Shown piece by piece: positions 21,785 through 35,800 of a stretch of DNA of 64,000 nucleotides (its first letter is position 1; each line of letters begins with the position of its first letter). Both the position numbers and the translations under genes were made by a program. This DNA is from Kappaphycus alvarezii (taxonomy: Eukaryota > Rhodophyta > Florideophyceae > Gigartinales > Solieriaceae). Location: assembly GCA_002205965.3 (NCBI GenBank), contig NADL03000534.1, forward strand, positions 1 to 64,000, written 5' to 3'. The notes under the pieces were generated by a model that was given only the letters and a program-made list of their open reading frames with translations, was not told the DNA's origin and did no database searches.

Positions 21785-22937
21785 GTTGCTCCTATCATTG
21801 CTCTCAGGAAAGCATCTGGGTTCCCTTCTATCGTCACTATCTTGTACGGATTCCCCCGTGGGATCCTATTACCCCACTGCTCTTATCCTCATTAGAGCAG
21901 GGAGGTGACTGTAGTGCAATGAACGGTGCGCAATTGTTCTCGTCTATGTAAGGGATCCTGTTAGAAAGTGAGAAAACTAACACACACTCACCAAGACTCA
22001 CAGGGTGCTCTTTTTCATTCTTTCTCTTTAATCGCCCTGCGATGCAGTAGAACAGCTCTTCGACGGCGGGAGGAAGTTGGGTGGTAGAGCGGGGTGATTA
22101 CTTGGACGGCTGCACGTTATACTAGGCCTTCGGGTTGTGAGACCTAGCGCGGATCCGCGGAATGCCAGAAACTTGAGGAGAATTGAGTCCGAAGTACCGT
22201 GGACACCAATGGTGCGATAGTGGACAAAAAAGATGTAGTAGTGGGTCAGTAGTTCTGAGTATCTCCTTTGGAGATAAGGGTGCTATCACCGACGACAAAC
22301 TTTAAGTTACTATTTGTGTAAAGACGCAGGAGTCTGGGACACCAAGTGCGAGTAAATATCAAAGACAAAAAAATGAAAGGGGGTAAACGTGGCTTTAGCC
22401 AAATTTGCCGTTGGCAAGGTTGCGGCAGAGGCGGAAGTTGGGAGCCAAGTTCAGAGACAACACAAGGGTGGCTATTTATTCTGGGCCCTAGTGGTCAGGC
22501 AGTTGTAAATAATAGTTAGCCAGGTTAGGGTTATCAATGGCGGCGGGGTGAGTAAAGGCAATGTCAGCAAAGTACTGGAGATCGAAGCTAGATATTAGTA
22601 AAGTCGACACTTGGCCCAATAGGTGCATTTACCTGCGGAAATATTAGGGCCAAGTTGGGGGCTGAGCAGTCCGGAATACATGTCCTCGGGTCTACTCGGT
22701 TGGCTATACAGTACCAAGACCGAAAGTGGTCGGAAGTCGACATTATTTCCCATACAGTACAATGTACTATATGTGGATGGCAAAGGTATGGCTTGTACAG
22801 GGAGTTAGATAAAAGAATCACAAATGTCAGCTCTAACGGTGGCAGCGAATGCCAATTGCACGATAGTGACTCACCGCTATCAATCTCGTTATCGTAATCT
22901 TGAGGATGCTACTTATTAGGGAACCCCTCCATTCTCT
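21785..22937. other. intergenic, no gene recognised
   Basis: Both strands show overlapping short frames near 22590-22900. None has recognisable content. Confidence 0.3.
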
Positions 22938-23359
22938 ATGGCACACAAGCTTCTAATTTTTTCATCTGTAGTCAAATATTTGTCTCAATTTACGTTACTC
23001 CGGACTAACTCAACGTCTGGAGAGTACTCGTTCCCCAAAAAATATAACATTAGGAGTACTATTCCTCGACAGGCCACCATCACCATGGTCCTTCAATACA
23101 AACTGCTTTTTACATCCATCGCCTTTGCCCTTCCTGCCTTGCATATTCTGTGCTACAGAGATCTAAGCACGGGAAGGATGTATGCCCTGGCCACTCACCC
23201 TAAATTGATAACAGGACCCATCATTACTTCATACACCTTCTCTGTCTGTGGTGCCCTCAATCTCTGCCTCTCCTACATCAGCAGTAGTAGGAGAGCCTTC
23301 ACTCTGACTGCGTGCAAAAGAAAAGGCCATAGTGAAAAATTAAAAAGTGTCTATGTCAA

Positions 23360-24382
23360 CATAAATTTACCCACTCCGGTCTCTTGCAGTTGTGCCTGGG
23401 CCCATTCCGGGAACAGGCCGTTCAGCTTCCTTTCCATAGGGCCACTGTCCATGCAATCCCTCTCGGTGTTTGTCTCCCAACCTGAAACCGGCGTTTGTTG
23501 CTCTCATCGCCGCTATCGACCTTTGTAGAGCCTTGCGTTGCCGCCTTTCGATGTCGGACATTTTCCTTTATACCATTCCCACCACTGGTATCTGCAGAGG
23601 CCTCCCCTCAGTACTGTGCTCACCCCCTCTATCTCAATCAGCCTCCACTGTATCGGTCTCTTCAGCGGTCTCCACTTCCAGCACCGTTGGAGACCCCCCT
23701 CTCTGTGTCAGCATTGGTGCGCTTGTTTCTAAAAATCCCTGCATCTGACTACCAACGACTTACCATCCTCCGCATCCGGCAATATTGTCACAATTTCTTT
23801 GATGGTGATTGAATTTTTGCTTTCTTTCCCATAGTTGCCGTTCTCGCCGCTTGTGTATCTCACGTTGGGCATTTTTCCCTGCAACTGGGATTTTCTTTTC
23901 TCTTATCATTCTGGTATTGCTTTTTCCTTGTATTTCTGCTGACATGGTAGCGGAATGTGCTGTGCTGTCATTCTCTATAGTCGGTCGCTCTCTCTCCGCT
24001 TGGCTTGCACTGTCTGCGTCCTTGGTCCTCTCGTTTTTTGAGTGGTCTTCCGCATTTACCGACTCTCCAGCTTTTATGCACCCGTTTTTGCTTTTACGGC
24101 TCGCTATTTGACCTCCGTTTTCATTCGACGGAATGATTCATCCCGACGGCGTTTCACAGCTCCTTGCTTCAGTTCATCTACCCTTTGTTGTTTTCTAGCG
24201 TTTGTTCCTCGTCTCTCATCATCATCTTGAGGCGGCTCTCCTTCCGTGTGTTCGCTTTCATCGCTCAATGCAATCTCCCGGTCCCTCTCTTGTATCAGAA
24301 GCTGCAGGAGATTCTCTTTCGTTTGTGAACAAGTTAAGAACAAATGCAAGGTATATGACATAGTAAGTACCCAGTGCCACAT
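23360..24382 (-). pseudogene. decayed unrecognised minus-strand coding region
   Basis: Three coding-like blocks on the minus strand are charged and helix-prone. They are LLQLLIQERDREIALSDESE with KQQRVDELKQGAVKRRRDES (24320-24104), NAQREIHKRRERQLWERKQK (about 23890-23820), and a block with MSDIERRQRKALQRSIAAMR (23561-23367). The last block extends upstream to 23780 with two stops (TGA, TAA). The overlapping plus frame (22938-23528) looks like a shadow. It could be an old LINE ORF1 or a host coiled-coil gene; I do not recognise it. Confidence 0.35.
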
Positions 24383-24559
24383 TTTCGTCTATCTCCATAA
24401 AGAGATTCTCGTTGTCAACCTGTTCTTTGGCTCCAACCAAAACAGTCATTGCGCAGTTTTATACACTGTAATGGTCGCCTTTTTTCTCTCCGAATGGATC
24501 ATAACAAACAGCTGTGCCGTAGGCTAAGCTTGTCTTCAGGTCGTGTATAGGCATCTGTT

Positions 24560-24825
24560 GGATCAGCGCAGCAGAAAAAGTCGATGAAGGGAAATCATGG
24601 TACGATTACTTGGCCTCGTTCGCCGGTTTGCCTGGCATAGGTCGTCCAAAGTGTAACAAAGCTTTTAAGGCACTCTTTGAGAACAGATGCGTGATGAACA
24701 AAGTATGGGGAGCGTTTTGCGACCAAAAAGGTGTACGGGGAGCAGTAGTGCTGGAGAGCAGTGATCCAAAATCGCTGGGTGACTGTAAAGATATTGCGCG
24801 CAAATCAATTGAGGATCTATCCTAA
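24560..24825 (+). CDS. possible C-terminal exon of an unknown protein
   Basis: The plus strand reads continuously SAAEKVDEGKSWYDYLASFA, GLPGIGRPKCNKAFKALFEN, VMNKVWGAFCDQKGVRGAVV and ends KDIARKSIEDLS at a TAA (24823-24825). Amino-acid use looks coding. There is no upstream Met in frame, but CAG acceptor-like sites precede it near 24540-24575, so it may be a last exon. No family is recognised. Confidence 0.35.
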
Positions 24826-25077
24826 AATTAACGGACCAAGTTTGCTATGTTCATTGAAGATATTTGCTAATTCGCCCAATCAAATCTTATATAAGTAGTA
24901 TGTGGCCACTGTAAACTGCCATTTAAGAGGTATATTATATGTTTTTCTCTGGGTATTAGACGAGTTTGTTTTTTTATTCATAGGGTGACACTATTGTACA
25001 GTGGGTACCACCATATAGTGCTACCCTCGTACAACTAATTTTATCTGGTAATATACGGAAGTGAGCACTAATAAGTT

Positions 25078-26848
25078 CTACATAAATGTTGATAGCTCCC
25101 GCTGAAAGCATTCTGTGATAAGTAGTTGACGAGAGCACGATCCTACCTCCCGACGTTTTGAATAAATAAAAACACGTTTCTCCTTCTGCAAACAGTCACT
25201 GACGTTGCTCAAGGTACGTTCTAAGGCCCAATTAGGAAGCTCTGCTATCCTATCCATAGTAACCGCTTCAAGAGGCAGTGGCTCACATAATACTTCTTCC
25301 CCATCATCTTCAAAAACTTTAGGAAAATTGTCAGACATAATACAAATCTACCCGCTATTAAATTGCATAGTATCCTAGACAATAGCCTCAGAAACATGTA
25401 GATCATCTTCAATTAGTATCCATCTAGCAACATCATCTGCTCGATGATTTGTACCCATTTTATCGTAAAAATTATCATCGATCCAATGAAACGCCCCACC
25501 TGGTGCAATAGGTGCGTGATATTTCCCAGCTCTTCATTATTAACTCTGAAACGCGTCTTGCCTCCCACCGCAGAAATTTCAGACTCATAGTAAGGAGGCA
25601 AAACATTTGCCCTCACTTAACAACGAGCAATAGTTTGCTTCGTTATACAAATCCATAACTACGCTACCATCTTAGACACATCAAGTAAATGAGTATCATA
25701 ACCTACATCCATTCCTCTCATGCCTGCAAGAAAAGCCTTGCTGCTATCCCTGCGCTGCTGATTCGTCTCATTATTCGTTAGAATCTTCTTCAAAATCAAC
25801 CCACGGTAGCGCGTCTTCCAAGCCGCAATAATTACGAGGTCCATCGTTTGGTGCAACGCGGTGCAGTTGGGTGGTGAAGTCAGGATTTTAACTTGCCCTC
25901 TACTATCTGAAAGATGCGATCCATTTGGACCGCAATATTCCATTAAAAGGATGCATTTTCGAGAGGTAGTCTTGCGTACATGTGGTAGAAAACTTCATAG
26001 AACCATCTTTTGAATGTAAACGTATCAAATGAGGCATTTATTTGGATAAAAATATGGAAATGCAGGTGGCCCTAGGCGAAAGCACCAAGGATTTCTGGAT
26101 TTTCTGATCACGGCCATCTGAAGCTTCTGTGATCCATCAACATTCGTGCAAACGTAGGCTGTGGTATGGTCCTTGCTCTTCATTGCCTTCGTTCCGCGTA
26201 CTGTTTTGAGATTCTCGTCGCCATGGATGTAAGTCCTGCGCGGTAAAAGCTTAGAGAACAAATTCGTCTCGTCGACATTATAGATGAAATCGATGTCATA
26301 CTCCCTCAGTTTGACCTCAAAACAGTTATTTCTGTGGCGACAAGAGCAGAGTAGACATACAGAGAGAATTGTGTTTCGTTTGACAAAGTTTTGGAGCCAC
26401 AAAATTGAAGCCGTAAACTCGAAAGTCTGCTGTAAACTTCACATTCTTTGTCATCCATGGCTTTGCAAATGTCATCATGAATTATCAAAGCTTTCTGCTG
26501 CAAAATAGAAAGCGTGATTGTCATCTTTCACGATCGTGGAAATTAGGCAAGGACAAGAGTTTTCCCCTCAATTACCGGAAATAGAGGAGGTCTGTTGGAC
26601 TTGCGGTGAAGAGAGACTTTCATTGTTTCTCCTAGTTTGATTATTTTTGCTGCGTTGCAGCTGAGTTTGGTAATTGTTCGACGGGAAACTATGTATTGAG
26701 AAGTAATGAAAGCTGCGGTACGACCAGATGTTGTCTGCTGTGCCGCGCCAATTTGCTGAGCAAGTGACAAACGCTTGTGCTTGTGTTTTTCCATGGGCTT
26801 TTGAGTATGCATTGATGCGGATCGGTACATCTCTGGAAAGAAAGACAT
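25078..26848 (-). mobile_element. pogo/Tigger-type DNA transposon, transposase remnant
   Basis: The minus strand carries all domains of a pogo-family transposase, about 590 codons in total. First is a psq-type helix-turn-helix (HKHKRLSLAQQIGAAQQTTS...VSRRTITKL, 26790-26650). Next is a CENP-B-type DNA-binding part (LQQKALIIHDDICKAMDDKE then FTASILWLQNFVKRN, near 26500-26380). The DDE core has first Asp in FIYNVDETNLFSKLLPRRTY, KSKDHTTAYVCTN, a second site reading LMEYCGPNGSHL (usually DNC) and a third in TALHQTMDLVIIAAWKTRYR. A C-terminal acidic region ends at 25078. Blocks are split by frame changes; one near 26420 is explained by a missing A. Terminal inverted repeats were not found, so element ends are unknown. 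Confidence 0.85.
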
Positions 26849-26899
26849 TGATGTTGTGCGTCGTCCAGTTTTGTACTAGACTGACAGGTTTTACTGGCG

Positions 26900-29800
26900 A
26901 AAAATGGCTGGGGACTCCAGTAAGGACGTAGAGTTCGTGTGGTGGTGTGCTTGGGTATAGATGTACATTGCAAACCGCGCTAATTTGTGCCAAGCGATTC
27001 TGGATAGCATTATACGGTTGGTGGCTCTAGTCAACTATTCAATATACCGCAACTCTACCTGTACTAACATGACTTTTTGATATTCATACATATATATTAT
27101 TGTGTTTTTGTTCAGGTTCCCCTCTCAGTGGAGTTCATGTGGGGGCGACATTTCCGTTGTCTGTCTTTTGGGGTTGTCATAACTGGTAGTATTCCAAGAT
27201 TCTGACGCAGCCTCGGAGAACATTCCACAGATTAAGTTAACTTTATTTTTTGCCTTTATTGGGTCTGATGTGCTTTAATTGGTGTAATTATAGGATGATT
27301 TATAGCCCTATTCTCTGATTGTAGACGATTTTCGGGTTCTCAAAAATGTAGATTTTTATGGTATGGAGAGGTACCTGACATCACTGTCGCTTTAAACATC
27401 ACATTGAATGGTAAATCCGCATTTTGAAACAGACATTACACCAAGCTGTCGTAGATTTAGTAGCTTCGTACATTTTGCCAGTCTCAAGACAACTCTACAT
27501 CTGCACTAAACCCGAATCCTTCTTCTCCTGTAGTCACCAACCGTCACCAACTTCCACAACCAAAAGGGCTCATAATCAAGGCAAGCAGCCTACTGCTGAA
27601 CGTTTTCCCCTTGCCTGGAGAGTCAAAATACAGGAATGGACCAAAAATCCACATTTCGCGAGAACTAGCGGAGGTCTTGATTCGTAACAGAATACAACAA
27701 CAAAAGGCAAACAGCTGATAGTTTCCGATGTCATTTCCAACAATGCTTTCAAAATATTTCCTAGAATACACTTTTCTCGAAGATCGTCTACCGGAGTCAG
27801 ATTTTGAATCTACCTCAGGCACTCCAGTCCAACCGTCTCAATAAATTCATTCGAAAGTTACACCACCTCTTCCAACGTCAAGCCAACATTTGGTGAAACT
27901 GATTGTATTGAGGCCAAGGGTCGCTTGAGTTTAAGAAATGTTAGAGACTTTGGAGAAAGCTATTCGCATGAATAAGTTTTAGAAGGTACTCCAACTTGTT
28001 GAGACAAAATCTCCCAGTGTCGATAAGTTTCGAACGATAACCAAGAACTACAGTTTGGGTTACATACCAAACAGGTCTCATTAGAAGGCAAGGAATTGCC
28101 TTTCTAGCAATATTTAGTTGCTGAAGAAGTCCATCTGGATAGCCTGTCAGACTTGTCCATGGGAAGCAATGAGTTAAATTTATCAACCAAATCATGGGTT
28201 CTGAAGAAATACATTCTTAATTTCCTTCATTTGGTGTGTCCCAGTACCAGTATCCTGGTACTGCCTCCTCGTCAAGTGCACACTCTGAGGACATATACAG
28301 TCGTTTTTTCCATGAATTCGACGAAGAAAGGCACACCAGGTCTATTTGGGAAGATATTTTAGAAGAAGACAATCGTTTATTCAATGAAATCGTTAAGGAT
28401 AAAGAATTAAAAAAAGGGCAATTCCACAGCAACAAGGCGGACTGGAGGATTTGAACATCGAATTTTCTTGTACTGAAGCGACAGTTAGCATCGATGATGT
28501 TAATGAGACTCTAGAGCATAGTTTTATACAGAAGCGAATACTGTTCTAGATAATGATACCACTGAAGTTTTTTCGAGGCATAAAACGGAATTAGACAACG
28601 CCTCTGCGAATTCTGTTTATAATACGCCTTTGGACGTGGTTGAGACTTTTTCAGAGACTGTCTCCTTTGAATGCTGAAATGCTATGCTAATCGCGTGTTG
28701 CATCAACAAGGGAAAGAATTGACTACTATCGATAAGATCCTGGGTGTTATACATTGAATGTCTTATGTGCCGCCTACAATGAGTCTGCAACAATGGTTGG
28801 CAAACAAGGAAGAGCGCGGCGATTCCTTACAAATGGGAATAGTATCAGATCGTTATCAAGAAGTATGGGCCGCCTTTAGTGTTTTTATGGAGCGTCAAAA
28901 TACTCACGAAAACTCGGAAACTGGGTGCTGTCGAAGCGCCACGAGGACAATGGCAATGATAAAGAGATGAGAGCCAAAAATACGGCGATACACAGATATA
29001 TCGTCTAAATCCCACACACAACCATTCTATCCCTTGATGACGACCATCTTCAAATGGAATTCAGACTGATCAATAAATCAACTTTTTCTTAGCAGCATAA
29101 AAACCGTAAGATGGGCCTTGGCCCTGTCAGCAGCGCATTATGTTCCGAACTTAATCCGATTTTTGTTGCATTTCACTTTACAAGATCAGGGAGAAGCTTC
29201 TTCATAAATTGGAACGGCTGATGCAGCTACTGCAATACGAGTCGACAACTGCGGCACTTCATCAGATCCTTGACGCAGTTATTGTTGCAGATCGAGGTAA
29301 GAACTCCAAAGAGACTATCTTATTTGTCTTTAACGTTGTAGAGGTGAGCCTTCTGGGGACCCATAAACGCGATTTATGGTAGCCATTTGTTTTCGGGGAT
29401 GGTGCTTTGTCTCGAAGGTATCGCGTTATGGCTGTCGCAGATCGCAGAGCGTTAAATTCGTTCTGTTTATTCCGCCCGTCTAAATATTTCTGGTGCAAAC
29501 CGCCATGCCACAACAGTTGAGGCATGCATATAAAGAGAAAGTTGTTCAGGAAGATTTGCAGTAGTGGTTCACAACAACTCCTCTTATTTCCAATCATGCC
29601 GATTCATTGTTTTCATTAAAGATCCGTACAGAACCCCAGGGACCCTGGCTATAATCAAGGAAACGCTTCAGGTTATGACGAAAATGACAGCATTTCGGGA
29701 GGCTCTATGCTCGTCTTAAGGACGAAGCTAAAAGGCAAAACGGGAAAAGAAATCATTGACCAAGTATTCTACAGAGTTACAAAATTGACTTATTTACAGT

Positions 29801-32800
29801 CAGAGACCCAATTTGGTTCCTGATTCGAGCATTTAGGTTCACATCACGAACTGTAAATGGGTTTATCGCAGCAGTGGCCCCGAAAATTGGGCCATTTTAT
29901 AAGAATAAATGCGTTTGTGATTGCTGGCAGAAGGATATCAGCTGGTACAGCACTTCTAGCATCATCCCCAATGATGCGGATAATTGTATCAAAGAACGGT
30001 GGAACTGTGCTGTTAATTTGTTTGGTATGCGGAAACAGACAATCACTGAACCTAATTCTTGAGCATAGATAGTAAGGAGGATACTTAGTTTTTCAACAAG
30101 TCGATTGTCATCCTTCAAAAAATCTGAACTAGAGCGTATGCTGCCGATGTTTACCGGACCGTTTGATAATCGTGCTACGAAGGCGCAGCTAATTGAGACT
30201 GTCAATCATTTGAGAAATGCAATTCAGAACATCTCTGTTAGTATTTTTGTGAATGGCGACGATAGCCGTTCAGAGGAGAAAACTACTTAATATGCTAAAA
30301 AAGCATTGTCTAAAGCCCTGAGAGAGGCGTCATTACCTGCGTGGATTATGAAACCCTTGTGTCTACGATGAGAATGAAAGAGGGGAGCCGAAATGAAAGT
30401 GAGATTCTCAGATCCCTTCAAACAATTATATCTGAGCAAATTTGGGTTTATGCAAGGGCTATCAGTTCTTCATTGTTTTGTAAGGACTATTCTAGTACTT
30501 TGGGTATCATGCTTTTACCAAAGGTTGGATTAATTCAGATAAAAGCTCTTAAATACTCGTTGACAGCCCTGATGCCATCGTTTGCTCTTTAAGATGAGAG
30601 CGATGATGTTAGTGTAGTACCAGTGGAGACTAAAACAATGGAAGAAGTTAGAATATTTTGATACGCGACAGATATACGGAAAATTATGGGCTTTTATTCT
30701 GTATCGAATCTGTTCCGCAAGATCAATCTTGCAATAAACTCTTCAGAAAAGTTATTCTACCCACAGTACCGCGCCCAATTTCTTCATCATGCAGCTGGTT
30801 TAGGTGTAAAACGAGGTACTTTGGTTGGTACCGGGGTGACAATGACGCACAGACGCATTTTACATGCCTGTCTTATTGAATTTGCCTGTACAATCCGACA
30901 TAATACACATAATGTTTGGACTGTGTACCTCTAGTTTCTTTTGAATGGATTGGAGGAGAGGCGAAGCATGTACTAAATACTATGACTTCCTTCTAAAACG
31001 ATCTCACGCGTCCGAACTACATAGCTTCATGTCCTACCATAACTTTAGCTAGGCCCTATGCAGTGCAGTTGTTGAGAGAGTTACGCCTATTCTATCCTCC
31101 CGCATGATACGAATTACATTGAAAAGCTTTCTCCGATGCAAATAACGCTATCGTTGCTTATCGGTCATATATTGCTAGAAACGCATTTATTTTTTCCGCG
31201 GGTGAATGAACTATCTCATATGTTAACGAGGAGATATGCCTTATTCAGGCAAAGAGTTAGTCAAGAAGAAACTTTGGGTCATTTTGTAAGGTTTATGGCA
31301 CAAGAATGGGTCGAGAAGAGAGAAGAGGGTATTTTTTCTAGAAATTTGAAAAACAGCGTAACAAATTTACTCTATTCTTGAGCAGGGATGCGGCGAAAAT
31401 ATAAAATAATGGAAATCACAGGGAAAAAGGGTTACACAAAAGGCTTCAGCACGTCAAAGCATCCACTCAACCAACTTACTTCGTAATTTGCTCTTTGATT
31501 CTGAAATCGATGCAAGGAACAAATCTAGGAGCATAAGGAAGGGTTCAAAGCGTATTTAGTGATGCTTAAAATGTACGCAAGCCATTTGTTCTACTTGATG
31601 GAATGATTGGCAGTCAAAGTCAAAACTAAAAAGTGCAGAGCCATCTCGTGAGGAACTGAATGAATTCGAAAGGAGCTTGCGTGTCGGAACACGGCTGAGC
31701 TGAATGTAGGAAATTGTATGAGATAAATCTGTTGAAAAGGTAGTACAGTTGCGCTGGATGATAAGCATGGAGCGAGATAGGAGTAAGATGGGTCAGAAAG
31801 ACATGGTGAGTATGAAAAGTTGAGTTTTTTGAAGTTAGGGAAGGAAATATGGAGTGGATAGTGATAGTTTTTGATGTGTTTTAGATTGAAAGAAGGTATT
31901 TTTTGGTGTTTGGAGTACTGCTATTCGTATTTTTAGTGTTTGAGTTCAAATAAGAGTGATAAGGCAGAGTTTTTTTAAAGCACCGATAAGCGAATTGATC
32001 ATCGCATGATATGACTGCTGAACTGGGTTCTTCTCATATTTTCAGGTAAACATAAAACACATTCTTCGCTTGAGATGTACAAAAGGGGCAGAGGTTTGTA
32101 TATTATGATAAATGCACCGAATATTTTACTGTACTGTAGGACATCTGGTACAGAAAAACATCTACAAAGTTCTTTTATAGTGCTACTAAATGTTTTAGAT
32201 TCTCTCCTGGAGTGTATTGCTACCAACAAATGTGATGTTTTAGACGTGCGTGATGACTATTTGTGATTTTTGGACCACTGGTACAACAAGGACCGAGCCA
32301 TAATATTCGAAGAGCTTCTAATCTCCTTGAAGAAGTTGAAACCAATCGATCTTTATTACCTTTTGATTCCTCTCGATAAACTGAGTCGAAAGACATTTGA
32401 CTCATCTACAAACTCGGTGAAGATGGAGATATATTAAAAAACCGAAAGTTCCACATAATGCCGTCTACAAATCAGAAAATAGGGATAAACGGCTCGTACG
32501 ACATATTCTTTCTATGAATATTTTTCAGGGGGCTAGTTTGATTCTTCCCTTTCCCTTAGTCAAAAATTTCGCTATCCAGTGGAAGAGATAGATTTTTCAT
32601 GTGGTCTCCCAGTAGAGGCCAAAAATACATAATTTTTCGCCCCTAGATCTCTTATTAGTCCAAATAAAAAAGTTTACAAGCCCGAACATTTCTCTCATCG
32701 TATTTCGGAAGCTATTTTTTGTCGCGTACCTCCAGAAGTGCTTCAGGTCAACTGCATATGAACTATATATAACCATTGTCTGCCCTTAACTCTGCGCCTT

Positions 32801-35800
32801 ATTTCAAACATGCAGATGGAGGTCTCTCAGCATTGAACCGGGCCGAAAGGCGGAAAAAGAAAACTACGCGATACCGTATCGTTTGGAATGTGTTGATCTT
32901 CTACATATCACGGTCTATATCTACTTACAAATCGCATGAACCGTACTTCAGGCTTTTCATGAACCTAAAAACTTACAACTGAACGTTATGGCAAGCAACA
33001 TTTCTCTTGAAATACGAAATCTCAAGTTATTTGTCTCGATCGACGTTCGTTACACAGTACACATCTGTAATGTAAAATATCTGAAAACTGCGCGCGTATC
33101 TAATCACGTAACCTCTGGACGCGGTTCATGTGTTACGGCTCCCTGAACTATGTGAAATAGAAGCTCTCCTTTTCTTTTGTTCAAAATATGCAAGACAGAT
33201 CAATGAGTCTCCAAAAAGAATTAACAGAACAGACATTTCAAGCCAAACCACAAGCCCGCGCATTCTGTATTAAATGAGCACATACTGGAATAAACATTTT
33301 CTCCTCTCCCCAAGCGACCACTTGACGGCGCTTGAACTCTTCCCAGCCACTTCATTTAACTTTCACGACTTCTGTCTAAATACTGTGAGCCAGCCATGCA
33401 GCCAATGCTTTTCAATTTCTCACAGACGTCTCGATTTAAAGAGAGGCAGATCTGAAAAATTGAATATATTCGAAAAGAGCGGAAAGAGACGAAAAATCCA
33501 CCTTGATATTTAACCATCATCTTTCCGTTATTTTCTATGAAGTGAGCATATCACAGGCGATACAGGATACGAAAATGTTTGATTGGTCCAAATTACACAA
33601 CGTTTGGGGAAATTTCACCTACATCTTCAAAAAGAACTTCAATATCGGTTATGCACGAAAAAAGAAGCATACTAGGAAAATAACTCTGTTCAAGTTGGGA
33701 GCAATACTAAAAGTGGGGGACAATGGGAGTTTGTTGCTGGAATTTGCAGATAGGCTAGGTAGGACTAATTTTCGAAACAATCATAACCCGCGTCATCAAT
33801 CTGGCTTGTGAATTGGTGTATGAATTTTTCGCCCAGAAAGAATTTCTCATATATTCATTCGAAGAGAATGATAAAAAATGGAAATTTTATGAACTTTTCG
33901 TTTATCAAGTTTTACAGATAGTAATTGTCACTGCACGAGCAGCCTTCCAGGAATTGTACAGGAAGATGAAATTTATTATAGCGGCAAGCATGAATTATTT
34001 TTTTTCGAAGTTTAGATTAATGTTCTATCGAATCGATTGACTTTCGACCGTCCCTCGCATCATCTTGGTCCTGTATCTGTTTTGGAAATTTTTGAGAAAA
34101 ATAATGGCATCTATATAAGGGCGTCCAGAGAGACACAAGCAAAAAAACTTCGAGTGGAAGATTGTTTATATAGTGGTGAGCCCCCCAAACACTAGGCTAT
34201 TCTTATGTATAAAAGCTACCGAAGAGAAAAGGGATTCATACCGCAATAATCCGTAGAAAATCCGAAAAATTTTATGTTAACTAGATGTAAGGATATTGAA
34301 AACAAGAGGATCTTGTCAGGCAGTATCTCAGTTCAAAAAGTTTTTAGTTGACTATTTATGATAGAAAGGTAGTTGGGAGGAAATACATATGTGAGAAAAT
34401 CGATACTAATTTTTCTTACGGATGTGTATAGCACTATCATATACTCACATCAAAATGACTTCTGTGCGGACTGAAGAAAATAGTCACGAAAAGCGATTAA
34501 AGGAGCGAAGGTGAAGCATCGGGCTGATATTAGCACCAAACGGAGGTCTTTACAGGAGCTCTACCCCATCAAGAACAGAAAATGTGTTGACACGCATTTG
34601 AGTAACGTTGAACTTGCGGATTATGAAGTTGAGTCTGAGTAAAATTACTGCTGAAAAAGAGAGGGCTCAAATATTGTGCTTTGGACGCAGTAATTGGTTC
34701 TTTAAGCCTGATTACTCTTTAAGAAGTATGAAGTTTGATCAACGGGGCCTGCAAAAGAAAGAATAGCTTGTCCTCGAGATTATTCCTGGGTAGGCCGTGT
34801 GTATTGTTGCGTGAAGGACAGCCGAGAATGGATGTGAACTGAAGAGAAAGCAGCGCAACTTGTGTTTTGAATCGCAAAAATCGCCACTACCAAGCCTATG
34901 GAGTTGATAGTTTCGAAATGGTGAGAGTTGTGTATTTTGGGGTAAGTTCGCGGAGTAGATGAAAATGTTGTGTTTAGAACTGAGTTATGTTATTTTGCTG
35001 TTCGCTTGAGCAATTTTATGTCTGTAAAAATCTATTGAGAGGGTATTTTTTGCCCATAGGAAAGAAAGGAGAGTGCCACGGATCGCAAAGATCTATCTAC
35101 GAGATGTACGCGTATTTTCTCTAATGCCTTTAAAACAACCACCGCGAGTACTACGCGTATAATTGAATGAAGACCTTTTGGTGATTTACAGTAGTTTTTA
35201 TAACTTTCTGCAAGTGATGGATCAGTAGCTTAGTATATGGAGGGCGTCCCAAAGGGTTCCAAAGCTCTGGGAGGGTACGTGAAAATTTTCTGCACGGCGT
35301 CTATGCGACGTCGGAGGAGAGTGTTTTACCCTTTTATGACCTGTATGATTGAGTGTGAGTGATACCAGTAATGCCTAGTCATTATTTTTTAGAAATAACG
35401 TATAATTTAAACATTTACTGGGTGTTACCGAATAATATTCGATTCAGTACTATTTTAAAACCAAATATATGACCTCTGAATGAATTTTACAAATTATTAA
35501 CCATCGGAAACCGCATACTAATTCTTCAATCACCCATTTTGCCTGAGAGACCTGCTGTGAAAATTTAACTCAATTCCGAATTTAAATGGTGTCCGGCATG
35601 CTGAAATCCTTGCTACCCAGCGCAGTCATGCATCTGCAGTAGGATAAAAAGTTCGTGTTTAGTACCTTCGAAAATCCCTAAAAGCACCTGAAAAAAAAGT
35701 ACCCTCAAATCAAGTTTCTGGGCCCTCGGTCAAGCCCCAAAAAGTAGAGAAAATATTCAAGTTACATCCAAAACTTCTTTTTGGTATGATTATTGAAAGC

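Noticed and set aside
22938-23528. 196-codon plus-strand frame
   Set aside because: The opposite strand has more coding-like charged helical sequence. The plus frame has no domain or plausible membrane topology.
24990-25035. Possible terminal inverted repeat of the pogo element (GTACAGTGGGTACCACC region)
   Set aside because: No matching inverted copy was found upstream of the transposase start at 26.85 kb or beyond.
28758-28970. Possible tyrosine-recombinase core-binding segment (SDRYQEVWAAFSVFMERQ)
   Set aside because: The resemblance is only to a short helical stretch, and no catalytic R-H-R-Y block was found nearby.
29262-30205. Overlapping minus-strand frames in the AT-rich island
   Set aside because: Plus-strand readings are more coherent. 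Neither strand matches a known family, so no gene is called.
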